Source: Bartonella quintana (lineage in GTDB: Bacteria > Pseudomonadota > Alphaproteobacteria > Rhizobiales > Rhizobiaceae). From it: a DNA stretch of 64,000 bases. The notes under the pieces were generated by a model. The model did not search any database. It was not told the origin of the DNA and was given only the letters and a program-made list of their open reading frames with translations. Position 1 is the first letter of the stretch. Every line of letters begins with the position of its first letter. The stretch is taken from assembly GCF_009936175.1 (NCBI RefSeq), contig NZ_AP019773.1:1187501-1251500 (forward strand). Direction: 5' to 3'. Made by a program: the position numbers and the translations under genes. Shown here one piece after another: positions 20,629 to 34,541 of this stretch.

Positions 20629-21255
20629 TTATCGAGCAGGATAAGTCACAACGCGGTAGCGCGTTTCGTTGCGTTCAAAATTTCTGAAATTGACATTATC
20701 GGGAAAAAAGGGATTATAAGCGGTTACGTGCTTTACAGATACACCGTGCGTCTTCAATGATGGATTCAAAATTGTGCGTTCATCCCTTTTTTTCACACCA
20801 GTAGAATCAATAATCATGTCTGTTCTGTAGAATTTCTGAACATGTTTTCGTGTTTTCTGAGGCACCGTGGGAGCTTTAAAATCAGAAATACCCTGCTTCA
20901 TTTCTTTCTTTTGTGCTTTTATCATAGAATTTGGCTTCACACGCATATGAGCGAAAGCAATCGTGGGAACATTGGTGACGTTTAAATAACGTGCTGATGC
21001 CCAACCAACCTTTCCATTATAACGAAGAGAACACCAAGCTTTATTGGAGAGACAGCCATAAATTTGCACTTTTGCTCCAGTTGGAACTGTTGCGATAACT
21101 TTGTAAGCTGTCGCTGGACCTGTGCGTAAAATCGCCTGACCTGATGCTACGCGAGCAACTGTTCCAACGGCCGCATGAGAAACAGTTATTCCCAACCCTG
21201 ATCCAAACAAAGCTAACAAAATTATTGTGGTTGATAAAAAATTCTTGTTTAACAT
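20629..21255 (-). CDS. secreted bacterial SH3-domain protein
   Basis: A 208-aa exported protein. Residues 1-29 form a signal peptide ending in SHAA. Residues about 32-90 form one SH3b domain (GQAILRTGPATAYKVIATVP, then GKVGWASARYLNV), a fold that often binds cell wall. The rest is low-complexity and basic, without a known domain. GGAGAGGGAG upstream of ATG 21255 fixes the start. Its exact role is unknown. Confidence 0.8.
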   Translation of the reverse strand: MLNKNFLSTTIILLALFGSGLGITVSHAAVGTVARVASGQAILRTGPATAYKVIATVPTGAKVQIYGCLSNKAWCSLRYNGKVGWASARYLNVTNVPTIAFAHMRVKPNSMIKAQKKEMKQGISDFKAPTVPQKTRKHVQKFYRTDMIIDSTGVKKRDERTILNPSLKTHGVSVKHVTAYNPFFPDNVNFRNFERNETRYRVVTYPAR

Positions 21256-21779
21256 TATTTTTCTCCCTCTCCAGAATGTGAAAGACAAAATTTTCACCTT
21301 TGCAAAAATTTGCCGTATTTCAGTAAAATGGTGGTCAATGCTTTATCTCCGTAAAGATCCACCACATTGCGAGAAAAGTTCTCTTACCCCATCCCCCACC
21401 GCCCCTATTATACACGGTCTATTGTCTTGATTGCGGTTTCACCTTATGGATTCATTGCTCTCAAGGAGGTAATCTGATCGCTTGGCTATTCAGCCAACCG
21501 TTCTCAGCCAATCATCACTTAAAGAAGTTTTGAAACCGTCATTGGTTCCTCAAAAAAATGATTGCAACACAAGAATGTCTGCTTAAATCTGAAAAAATAC
21601 CCCTGGCTCATGCATGTTGCTTATTCAAAAATGCTTACAGGAGAGGAGAAAATGATACTGTTTTTAAAAAGAAAAATGATTGAAGATTGTATAAAGCTTT
21701 TATAAGGTCAAATTCTCGAAAATAAGAGTATATTGATCACCCCTAAAAAAAATCTCTCGGAAAAGAAAGACATAAGCAC
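21256..21779. other. intergenic region
   Basis: About 520 bp between the SH3 gene and the dead metQ. It must hold the SH3 promoter and the former met promoter. CTCAAGGAGGTAATCTGATCG near 21459 looks like a ribosome-binding site without a following gene. Confidence 0.4.
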
Positions 21780-22552
21780 ATGACATTACAGAAGTTATCC
21801 CGACGTGTCATTATCGGATTATTCCTTTCTCTTTTTGCGCTTTTTTTGTCTCCTCTCTTTTCCATGGCAGCAAACAAATCAAACATCAAGCTCGGTGTTA
21901 TGGAAGGACCTGAAGCAACCATTTGGAAAGTCGCTGCCGAACAAGCTAAAAAAGTTTAAATATTGAACTTGTTTATTTTTCTGACTACACTTTGCCTAAC
22001 GATGCTGTTCATGAAGAACATACTGACGCCAATGCTTTTTAGCACACACCTTAATCTTAATAATCAAATTAAATAACGTGGTTACAAACTTTCAATTTCC
22101 GCATATACATTTATTATGCCCATTAGTGTTTATCCGCATAAATTAAAGATATAAAAGAACTACGGGATAGAGCATATGTTTGGGATTCCTAACGGCCCAT
22201 CAAATGGTAGAAGAGCCTTACTTCTTTTCAATTCTCTAGGTCTCATTAATTAAAAGACCCCCACAACATTCTCGCATCTGCACTTGATATTATTGAAATA
22301 TCCTAAAAACTTGCAAATTCGTGAATTAGATACTGTATGTTAAGGTGAGCAATCAATGATTTTGACATTGCGGTTGTAAATACAAATTGGGCTTTAGTCT
22401 CCGGATTAAACTCACAAAAAGATGCGATTGCATGGGAAAAAATCGATAAAGATGATCTGTGGGTTTAAAAATTAGTTTCTGCCTACAATAACGAACCTGT
22501 CCGTGCAAAAATCAAAGAAGTTTTTGGCACAGCCGCTCAAGCATCTTGGTAA
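21780..22552 (+). pseudogene. metQ: D-methionine ABC transporter binding lipoprotein (metQ), decayed
   Basis: The frame opens well with a signal sequence and IKLGVMEGPEATIWKVAAEQAKK, the standard start of mature MetQ/NlpA. A stop follows at about 21,957. Later pieces include AVVNTNWALVSGLN-like coding around 22,370-22,410 and the proper C-terminus KEVFGTAAQASW ending at 22552. Several frameshifts and stops lie between. It heads the order metQ-metN-metI. Confidence 0.85.
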
Positions 22553-22554
22553 TT

Positions 22555-23584
<1,030 letters not shown>

Positions 23585-23585
<1 letters not shown>

Positions 23586-24260
23586 TGTTCTCTCTCATTA
23601 ACTCCCCTGTGCCGTTTTTGATACAGTATTGATGACAATAAGTGCTTTTTTTATGGCACTTATTATAGGACTTCCACTTGGTTTTCTGCTTTATACAACC
23701 GCACGTGGAGGAATTTTTGCCTTATATCTTATCAATCTTCCTCTGAGCATCATCATTGACAGTATTTGTGTCATTCTATTTATTATTCTCGCATTTTACC
23801 TTCTCTCCATTATCCGTATAGTTTTTAGGAAGAGGTGTGGAATGTTTTCGGTAATTTTTGTTCTCACCATTTTCAGCTATTCCTTTTTATGCACGAATGG
23901 CAGAGCTCTTTTTTAAAATAGTTGAGAATAGCCTCATTGAAGCCGTTCGTTCCATTGGAAACAAGCCGTCTTCAAATTGTGTTAGGCATGTTCTGATTTC
24001 TGAAACACTCCCGAACCTGATTACGGGTTTTACTGTTATGGTTATCTCTCTTAATCGGGGCCACTTCACTTGCTGGATATCTCGGTGGAGGCGGTTGGGG
24101 GGGACACGGCGATCTGATCTGCTATGGCTATCAGGATTATAACACCTCTATCATGACGATAGTGATTATCCTTTTGATCATCCTTAATGTTATTATACAG
24201 CGATCTTCTGATAAAATTGTAGAGAAATTAGACAAAATATTAAAACATTTAAAAATTTGA
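23585..24260 (+). pseudogene. metI: methionine ABC transporter permease (metI), decayed
   Basis: Membrane segments such as TISAFFMALIIGLPLGFLLYT and the EAA-loop region ENSLIEAVRSIG are recognisable, followed by ETLPNLITGFTVMVISL. At least four frameshifts split the gene. The last part, from about 24,140, reads through to the C-terminus LDKILKHLKI. Confidence 0.85.
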
Positions 24261-24728
24261 CTATTGCTCCCCCACCATAGCAACGATAAGCCACTGAGCA
24301 GTAAGAGCTGGCTTTTTTAACTGTTCAATTTCCACCGTAGCTCCATAATGAAAAACAACCCGGCCAGAAGGGCGAATCTCAGCATCATTTAAAACAAAAC
24401 GCGCACGCACCCTTGCACCTGTTTTCACCGGACTTATAAAGCGTACTTTATCAAAACCATAATTAATCCCCATTGTTGCACCTTCCAATTCTGGAAGTGC
24501 TTCATAAGCGAGCGTAGACAAAAGTGATAATGTTAAAAACCCATGAGCGATAGTGCCACCAAAAGGTGTTTTTTTAGCCTTTTCTTCATCTACGTGGATC
24601 CATTGATGATCATCTGTTGCGCATGCAAATTGATTAATCATATCCTGCGTAACAAGACGCCATTGCGACAATCCTACTTCTTTCCCAATAAAATTGGCTA
24701 TATCTTGTACTGCTATTTTTTGCTGCAT
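24261..24728 (-). CDS. MaoC-like dehydratase / (R)-specific enoyl-CoA hydratase
   Basis: A single hot-dog-fold protein of 155 aa. The catalytic hydratase 2 motif is present: FACATDDHQWIHVDEEKAKKTPFGG, with the Asp/His pair, followed by TIAHGFLTLSLLSTL. It would hydrate trans-2-enoyl-CoA. AGGAAGAGG precedes ATG 24728, which decides the start over an upstream frame extension. It is divergent from the next gene. Confidence 0.88.
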   Translation of the reverse strand: MQQKIAVQDIANFIGKEVGLSQWRLVTQDMINQFACATDDHQWIHVDEEKAKKTPFGGTIAHGFLTLSLLSTLAYEALPELEGATMGINYGFDKVRFISPVKTGARVRARFVLNDAEIRPSGRVVFHYGATVEIEQLKKPALTAQWLIVAMVGEQ

Positions 24729-24897
24729 AACGCCTCTTCCTGTTTTATTTGCTAAAAGGACCACTCCCCTCTTGCTTTTATAAAACCCATTGATTAGAGC
24801 ATCAAGAATAAAGAATGAACTCTTTATAAAAGAAAATGCACCTTATGAAGTAAGAGAATACCTCTTTAGTAGAGTAATTTTCAAATGGGAAAAAAGA

Positions 24898-26235
24898 ATG
24901 GCAAGCAATGTGAGCCTAACAGGTTTAGCGCGTGATTTAAAGCAGCGTGCAGAAAACCACCCCCCCATCCGTATTGGACTTATTGGCTGTGGTGAAATGG
25001 GCACGGATTTGCTATCCAGCATTGCGCATATGGATGGCATAACGGTCGCAGCTGTTGCCACCCGAACGCCGTCGCGTATTTTTGATGCTGCTACATTAGC
25101 CTATGGCGAAGAGGGGCATGTGCGTGAAGTTGAAAACACCACTGCCCTAACCCAAACCATTGAAAAAGGTTTGATTGCAGCCACAAGCGATATTGACCTT
25201 CTTTTACGCCATGAACAAATTGATATTATCGTTGATGCAACAGGCTATCCTGAAGTTGGGGCAGAAATTGGCTTTAAAGCGCTTGAAAACAACAAACATC
25301 TTGTCATGATGAATGTTGAAGCGGATGTTACAATTGGTGCCTATCTGAAACATGAAGCAGAAAAACGAGGTCTCATTTATACACTTGGTGCTGGTGATGA
25401 GCCTACCTCTTGTATGGAACTTATCGAATTTGTTTCAGCCCTTGGACATAAAATTGTTGCAGCTGGTAAGGGCAAAAACAATCCACTTATTTTTGATGCC
25501 ACGCCTGATGTTTATGAAGAAGAAGCGTCACGACGTAACATGAATGTGCGCATGTTGGTTGAATTTATTGATGGTTCCAAAACGATGGTTGAAATGGCAG
25601 CAATTGCTAATGCAACTGGGCTTCTTCCCGATTGCTCAGGAATGCATGGCCCACAAGTGATGCTCCAAGATTTAAACAAAGTACTTATTCCTAAACAGGA
25701 TGGTGGTATTTTGAAGCAATGTGGTGTTGTGGATTATTCAATAGGTCAAGGCGTTTCTCCAGGTGTTTTTGTCATTGCAGAAATAGTACACCCACGTCTA
25801 CGCGAACGTATGGAAGATTTAAAAATGGGTCAGGGACCTTATTTCACCTTTCATCGCCCCTATCATTTAACAGCAATGGAAGTTCCCCTCACCTGTGCAC
25901 GCGTTATGCTTTATGGCAAAAAAGATATGGCACCACTTAATCACCCCGTAGTAGAAGTCTGTGCTGTTGCTAAGAAAAATTTGTATCCTGGTGATCAGTT
26001 AGACTTTATCGGTCTTTACAGTTATCGCGCTTGGATAATGGATATTGCAGAAGCGCGTGCGCACCAAGCCATTCCTTGTGGTCTACTGGAAAAAGCAACA
26101 GTTACAGCTGAAATTAAAAAGAATGAACTTATTACGGTACACAATACCGCTATTCGTGAAAATCAGTGGATTGCTCGTCTTCGCACAAAACAAGACCTTT
26201 TGCTTAATTGCCCACCTCCCTTTGCTCATGCATGA
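24898..26235 (+). CDS. NAD(P)-binding oxidoreductase with SAF domain (homoserine-dehydrogenase-like)
   Basis: A protein of 445 aa with an N-terminal Rossmann fold (IRIGLIGCGEMGTDLL) and a homoserine-dehydrogenase-like catalytic region, and a C-terminal SAF-type domain (KKNLYPGDQLDFIG). This is a known alphaproteobacterial family often annotated as homoserine dehydrogenase-like or FlgA-like, but its substrate is not fixed by sequence. GGGAAAAAAG upstream supports ATG 24898; a longer frame from TTG 24790 is possible. Confidence 0.75.
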   Translation: MASNVSLTGLARDLKQRAENHPPIRIGLIGCGEMGTDLLSSIAHMDGITVAAVATRTPSRIFDAATLAYGEEGHVREVENTTALTQTIEKGLIAATSDIDLLLRHEQIDIIVDATGYPEVGAEIGFKALENNKHLVMMNVEADVTIGAYLKHEAEKRGLIYTLGAGDEPTSCMELIEFVSALGHKIVAAGKGKNNPLIFDATPDVYEEEASRRNMNVRMLVEFIDGSKTMVEMAAIANATGLLPDCSGMHGPQVMLQDLNKVLIPKQDGGILKQCGVVDYSIGQGVSPGVFVIAEIVHPRLRERMEDLKMGQGPYFTFHRPYHLTAMEVPLTCARVMLYGKKDMAPLNHPVVEVCAVAKKNLYPGDQLDFIGLYSYRAWIMDIAEARAHQAIPCGLLEKATVTAEIKKNELITVHNTAIRENQWIARLRTKQDLLLNCPPPFAHA

Positions 26236-26400
26236 GCAAACCCTTATTAATCATTATAAATCAATTCATTTGTTTAAAAGATAATTCATCATTTTGCCTA
26301 TCAAATAAGAATATTGAAAATAGGCATTTTTTCTCATTTCACCTTCTCTTATTGAGAATCATTAAAAAACGTTTACTTGCACATCACAAGAAAGCAACGT

Positions 26401-26935
26401 GTGGATAAACCATTTGAGAAAAAACCCAATTCCTCTTACGAACCGTCTCAATGTAAAAACAGATGGGCAACATTGAAAATTGGGAAATGTAATAATGCTG
26501 CTGCCTTATACTTTCATAAGTGTAAAGATGGTGATGCCTTAGAAATTTCGCGTTATTCGTTTCACTGGCACCGCCAAGAAATGGAATTCAAAACAAAATA
26601 AAATGTTTTTAAAGAAAGTTCGTGAATGAGCAACGCAATGGGTACTGTTTCTTCTAGAAAGACAGGATCCCACTAAAGAACAGGAGAAACAAAAATGTTA
26701 GGAGTATCTCTATAATTTTAAAAATATTGCCTCTAAATGCTTTTGAAAGCCATAAAGCTGAATTAAAAAGAAACAGTGAAAATGGATGATATTTTATATC
26801 TTTACTGGAAGACAGTAACAAACTTTAAAATAGCTACAAGTTTTAAAACCCATCTGTTTAGGAAAGGTATCACTGAATGGTTTTGCACTTTCACCGATGC
26901 AGATCGAGAAAATGTTTCCTCTTATCTTCAATAAT
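26401..26935 (+). pseudogene. P4-type tyrosine integrase, N-terminal part, decayed
   Basis: Fragments in shifting frames match the N-terminal arm-binding domain of P4-like phage/island integrases: RWATLKIGKCNN, then ALYFHKCKDGDALEISRYSF, then ATQWVLFLLERQDPTKEQEK, then ESHKAELKRNSENG. It reads on toward LGKVSLNGFALSPMQI and stops there. The catalytic half is missing here; a matching C-terminal remnant lies near 59 kb on the same strand. Confidence 0.72.
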
Positions 26936-27042
26936 GTCCCCCCTTTATTGAATTCAGCAGAACCACTCTCGATATTGGTTTTTCAAAAATAATGAAATAG
27001 TAAACGAAATTCACCAACAAAATAGGTAAATCTTTGTCAAAT

Positions 27043-27387
27043 TTAACAAAACAACGCCATAATAGACACCACAACACCACAGATATTCGCTGTACATAAA
27101 GAAGCAAGTAACGAAACAATACCCACACCGCCCCAAAGTACATTAAATAAAGAGACTTTCTCAACTTTCCCAAAAGCTAATTCGTCTTCTCCATGGCCCC
27201 CAGCATCGCCGATAACAGGCATATCTACCAGCTTCATAACTGTATTTTTTCCTGATACAACAACAATCATTCCCTCTTGAAATCGGTCTTCTACTCTATG
27301 TGCATTACTTTCTAAAGTTTGTGCAAAAAAAAGAATAAAGGATGTAAAAAAAAACGATAATATACGATTTTTAAAGAGTTTAAACAT
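27043..27387 (-). CDS. small exported/membrane protein, lineage-specific
   Basis: A 114-aa protein. Residues 1-29 are a signal-like leader (MFKLFKNRILSFFFTSFILFF, ending ESNA) that resembles the leaders of the two minus-strand autotransporters in this window (pattern M-x-x-hydrophobic-F-K/R-N-R). Residues 80-114 form one or two hydrophobic helices ending in Phe-Cys. I know no function. An AAGAGGAGC ribosome-binding site lies somewhat far upstream of the ATG. A 23-bp perfect palindrome lies about 125 bp upstream. Confidence 0.6.
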   Translation of the reverse strand: MFKLFKNRILSFFFTSFILFFAQTLESNAHRVEDRFQEGMIVVVSGKNTVMKLVDMPVIGDAGGHGEDELAFGKVEKVSLFNVLWGGVGIVSLLASLCTANICGVVVSIMALFC

Positions 27388-27510
27388 AGCTTTCTTTTGC
27401 TCCTCTTGTTCTTCACTGAAAAAGTGAAAAATATTCACATAGCTAAAAAATAAAATTTGTCTTTAAATTTATTTCAAAAAGCATAACACAATGTGATATA
27501 TTACAGATAT

Positions 27511-27533
27511 ATATAATACATTATGTATTATAT
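27511..27533. promoter_or_regulatory. palindromic candidate operator
   Basis: Two perfect 11-base arms (left arm ATATAATACAT) flank a single central base. The core on the minus strand is ACATAATGT, the same core as in the palindrome between the large autotransporter and the siderophore importer. It lies in the promoter region of the small membrane protein gene. Confidence 0.45.
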
Positions 27534-28404
27534 GTAAATACATAAAAATAACATTATTCAAATTATCAAAACAACAATTAAGCAAATATTAAAGTTACAA
27601 ATAATTGCGCAATACAAAAGGAAAATTCTTTCATGAAATACCAGTTTCAGACAGTTTATCTAAAAATCAGAGTACCATAAAACCAAATATTTATAAAAAT
27701 TAAATTATATCGCTAAACTGTAATGAATTTCATCGCCAAAAACTTATAGAATATTTATTTTATCATAAGAATTAATGATACATTCATCAAAAGATTTTAG
27801 ATAAAAATTGCAAATTAAAAAAACAAAATATTTTTCCTCTTTTTTTTAATATGCAGAAGAATAATTTAATATTCAAAAAGTCAACATATTTACAACAATA
27901 TACACCATGATTACGCAAAGGGACTACATACCCTTCCTCCCTCCATCGTAACCATTGTATTTTGCAGAGGACCATGGAATTGCCTTCGCACCCCATTACC
28001 TGCTAACCTAAGCTTTCCTCAAGTTATCCTACCCATTACATCAAGTTCCATCAAAACACAAAAATTGCATGGACACTGTTAAAAATTATTTGATCAAGCG
28101 AACATTTCCAGCATTTTGACATATTTATACAGACACATTTTTTGAATGACATCGGCGATGATCTGCTTGTTCAGACAGAAGTGAAGGCCTGTTCACGAAC
28201 CACCTTTCCGACCTTATATTCCTGCTGAATAGTGCATTAAAAATGCCAAACATAAACCTAATTAGAACAAACGGATATACAAAAAAAGAGAGTGTGATTT
28301 TATATATACGCCTTCAACATCCTGGAATCTTGATAAGAAACCAAAGTCAGTAATCGCTCTATTCTTCACATCAATAACCGTTCCTTATCCTTTTACCTCC
28401 ACAG
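27534..28404. other. AT-rich gap
   Basis: Nearly 900 bp without a supportable gene. The DNA is very AT-rich to about 27,860 and mixed afterwards. Short open frames here lack ribosome-binding sites. Confidence 0.5.
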
Positions 28405-28575
28405 CAGCAATAAATTTTCATAATAAACAAGCTGATACAATTCCAATTATCAGTATTTATTCGCTTATGATCCTCATGCTTTTGGATGGATAATGCGTAA
28501 TCTTAACCTGCAACGAGTAACAGGCAATACAAGTAAAACAACATCGCAAACAGGAGGAGTAATTTTTGGCTCTCG
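28405..28575 (+). pseudogene. decayed partial copy of the creatininase gene
   Basis: This stretch is clearly homologous to 29,438-29,605 of the intact gene downstream: both carry NFHNKQAD, then CCTCATGCTTTTGGATGGA, then a TGCAA-rich part and CAACATCGCAA. The copy contains frameshifts and stops. It covers only about the last third of the gene. Confidence 0.75.
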
Positions 28576-28928
28576 CCTAAATTTACGTTTTGAATAGAGA
28601 AAAAGAGGATTTATTTTAAATTCCGTCATGTGAAGTATTTGAGTATCGCTGGATACTCGCTTTTCAAAAACAAGAGCGCCACTGTAAAATCTCACAAGAT
28701 ATGCTTAATTCTTGCGTATTGCGCTGTTACTATTACATCAAAAATTCAGGTAATTTTTCAATGACATCCCACCCTTTTTGACAAAGCTCTTCTTATCTGT
28801 CGCATACAAATTTGATATGAAAATGCTCTTAATTTGCGTTTCTCTGGCATATAGATTAAAATTGAAAAGAACACCTCTATCACCTTTGACCATTCCGCAT
28901 CTGTTGACTTTTTTTAGGCAATAAATTT

Positions 28929-29669
28929 ATGACATCTGATACGCCTTTCCTTGCTCTTTTGCCCTTGGGTGCACACGAATATCACGGAAATCATCTCCCC
29001 TTTGAAACCGATTGGATTATTGCTGAAGCTTTTGCAAAAGCACTTATTTTACAAACGAAAAAACAATTTTCTATCGCACTCTTACCGGTTGAAAAGATTG
29101 GCTATTCGGTAGAACATATGGATGTTGCTGGTACACAAACACGCACCTTTTCTAACGCTATTGAGCGATGGATAAATATTGGTGAAAACTGCTACCGTAA
29201 AGGTATTAAGCGTTTTCTTCTTCTCAACGCCCACGGAGGAAATTCACCTTTAATGAGCATCGTTATTACCGAATTACGAAGGCGTTTTTCAATGCTCGCG
29301 GTAGCAACAAGCTGGAACCGTTTCGGTCTACCGCAAGGTTTAATGAAACCGTCTCAACACCATCTTGATATCCATGGAGGATTTATTGAAACCTCCTTAA
29401 TGCTCTATTTAGCACCAGAAAAAGTGCATATGGAGAAGGCAGAAAATTTTCATAACAAGCAAGCGGATATGATTGCCAATTATCAGTATTTACGGGCCTA
29501 TGGTCCTCATGCTTTTGGATGGACAATGCGTGATCTTAATCTGCAAGGAGCAGCAGGCAATGCACGTGAAGCAACATCGCAAGCAGGTGAAGCAATTTTT
29601 TCTCATGTTCTTTGTGGACTTCGTGGTTTACTTGATGATATTAATCGATTTAAAATAGATGCCTTATAA
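28929..29669 (+). CDS. creatininase-family amidohydrolase
   Basis: A metal-dependent amidohydrolase of 246 aa. The N-terminal metal motif is LPLGAHEYHGNHLPFETDWI, with conserved Glu, His and Asp, and the central motif is LLLNAHGGNSPLM. HGGFIETSLML supplies a further conserved His/Glu. Family members hydrolyse creatinine or related cyclic amides, and some act in cofactor or flavin metabolism, so the substrate is open. The mature family usually has a slightly longer N-terminus. A weak AGG lies before ATG 28929. A CobW-family remnant follows 15 bp downstream. Confidence 0.85.
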   Translation: MTSDTPFLALLPLGAHEYHGNHLPFETDWIIAEAFAKALILQTKKQFSIALLPVEKIGYSVEHMDVAGTQTRTFSNAIERWINIGENCYRKGIKRFLLLNAHGGNSPLMSIVITELRRRFSMLAVATSWNRFGLPQGLMKPSQHHLDIHGGFIETSLMLYLAPEKVHMEKAENFHNKQADMIANYQYLRAYGPHAFGWTMRDLNLQGAAGNAREATSQAGEAIFSHVLCGLRGLLDDINRFKIDAL

Positions 29670-29684
29670 TAAAAAGGCGCACCC

Positions 29685-29950
29685 ATGGAAAAGACACAAA
29701 ATATGCCCGATAAACTTCCTGTTACGGTTCTTACAGGCTATCTTGGATCAGGAAAAACTGCTCTTCTCAATTACATTCTCAGCGAAAACAGCTATCTCTC
29801 ATGGATAATATCCACACGCCCATTCTTCAGATCAAAAGAATGAAATTCAGAACTGTTTGTTAAATTTTTGGTGATGTTCAAGAAAAATCCGATAATACTT
29901 GAAAACAACTTAGGGAAAAATGCGTAAGGCTGTTTTCCAAGAAAGCCTTT
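29685..29950 (+). pseudogene. CobW/COG0523 GTPase, truncated by internal deletion
   Basis: The first 35 codons read [22 protein letters not shown], the Walker A start of CobW-family metallochaperone GTPases. The frame then jumps to a stretch that in another frame reads HAHSSDQ and NFWGDVQEKSD, which looks like the His-rich linker and start of the C-terminal domain. The Walker B and GTP-specificity motifs are gone. An open frame of only 52 codons remains, ending at 29843. Confidence 0.7.
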
Positions 29951-30832
29951 AAAGCAACAGAAAACTTTGTTTAATCATACCCCTTGTTTTATGCAGAATC
30001 TTAGCATTTATTCTTTCAAGCTTTCCGGTTATAAGTTGTCCCTTTTTTTCAACCCTATCATCTGGAACATCAATACCGTGCTACACGCATCGCCTTAACA
30101 TCTTCTTGTACTACCTTAGCAATAAGGAGAATATATTGAAATCTACCTTTTTCAAAATTTGCATTTGTACTTTATTTTCTCAAATGCTGGTACAGTACTC
30201 TATCAATACTTCCACCAGTTAACTAATAAATTTTATTGGCAATTCCATGCGTTTTCCCCCAACGCACCCTAAGGCAATATAAAAATCGTCCCTTTTTAGA
30301 AGACCGCTCATTGGCATAAGCATTGTAAATAAAGAAAAGAACAACTGTTGGAAAGTACATAAAGAGAAATGATGTTGAGACACTTTGATCACAATTTTAC
30401 TGCAAACTTTCTTCCCCTTCTCATGAAAAATAAAAACACGCATTCTGCTTAATTGCTTTTATTATGCCTAAGCACAATAGATAATATATTTTGTGCTCTA
30501 CTAATCCGTTTTATGTAAAGTCAAAATCAAAAAAAAGCCTAAAAATATTACAAGATAAATTTATCATTTTTATAAAAAACTTGTGAAAATACAGCTGAAA
30601 AACAATGATGAAATTCACAGAAAAAAGCAACTCTCTAAAAAACAACTGATAAGTTTACCCTAGTAAGGAAAATTGCTATAAAACGCGAACACTAACAACC
30701 ATTGGGCTAAAAGCTTAACCTAGAAAAGAAGCAATAAACGCTTCTAGAAAACATCTTTTAGACACGTAAGAAACTTGTTTTCAAAATTGCTAGCACAATT
30801 AAAAGAAAGAAATATAACTTATCATTATTATC
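29951..30832. other. gap without a supported gene
   Basis: About 880 bp. On the minus strand, 30,232-30,443 reads as a short protein-like end (MSGLLKRDDFYIALG and GGKRMELPIKF), but it has no start signal or recognisable family, so I treat it as a possible remnant. Confidence 0.4.
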
Positions 30833-31114
30833 TTCAAAAGCTTGCCCAAAGATATGAAATGAAAAAAAGAGTATAGCGCAACAGGAAAACTGGTCTTAGA
30901 AAACCTAGCTTTGAGGGTGCAATTAAGTATATGGCGGATAAATCAGAGCACCTAAAGCAGAATATTTTAAGCAAGTTACACGTACACTGAAAGCCCCCAC
31001 TATCTTGAAATCCCCTAGAATAAAATCTCCCTCTTTATAAGAAAAAATATGGTGACTTTTGTTCGTGAATATCAAAAGGGTGAAGAACTTTTGAGAAATC
31101 AACGCAGATTTTAT

Positions 31115-31146
31115 AAACAAAAAAGGCAGCACACTGTGCTGCCTTT
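31115..31146 (-). terminator. terminator of the 1026-aa autotransporter
   Basis: AAAGGCAGCACA pairs with TGTGCTGCCTTT around one base; on the minus strand a T-run (TTTTTTGTTT) follows. The hairpin ends 37 bp past the stop codon. Versions of it follow the other autotransporter genes here. Confidence 0.85.
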
Positions 31147-31182
31147 AGATCAAAGTCTGTACTATATCTTATATATCTTATC

Positions 31183-34263
<3,081 letters not shown>

Positions 34264-34444
34264 AGCTCCATCAAAACTTCCCTTCCCCTCTCATTGAAAA
34301 CAAAAGCATTAGTAAAAACTTTCCCAAATACTAAACCAAAAGGGCGTATTTACTGCTCATTTGACTAGTGCAATGAAATTCCAAACAAGGTCGGCAAAAA
34401 ATTACTCGCGACAAAAACCCCTTATAAGTGAATAATCATTTTAC

Positions 34445-34475
34445 ACACTTTATAAGTGTATAATACATTCTGTAT
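34445..34475. promoter_or_regulatory. inverted repeats in the autotransporter promoter region
   Basis: A perfect repeat ACACTT-TAT-AAGTGT (34,445-34,459) is followed directly by ATAATACATTCTGTAT, which resembles the 27.5-kb palindrome with one changed base in the core. It lies 180-215 bp upstream of the 1026-aa autotransporter start. Confidence 0.4.
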
Positions 34476-34541
34476 GTCCTGTAAAGCGAAAATAAAACTA
34501 TAACAAGAAATTAATAAAATTAACAATCTATAATTGTATTT

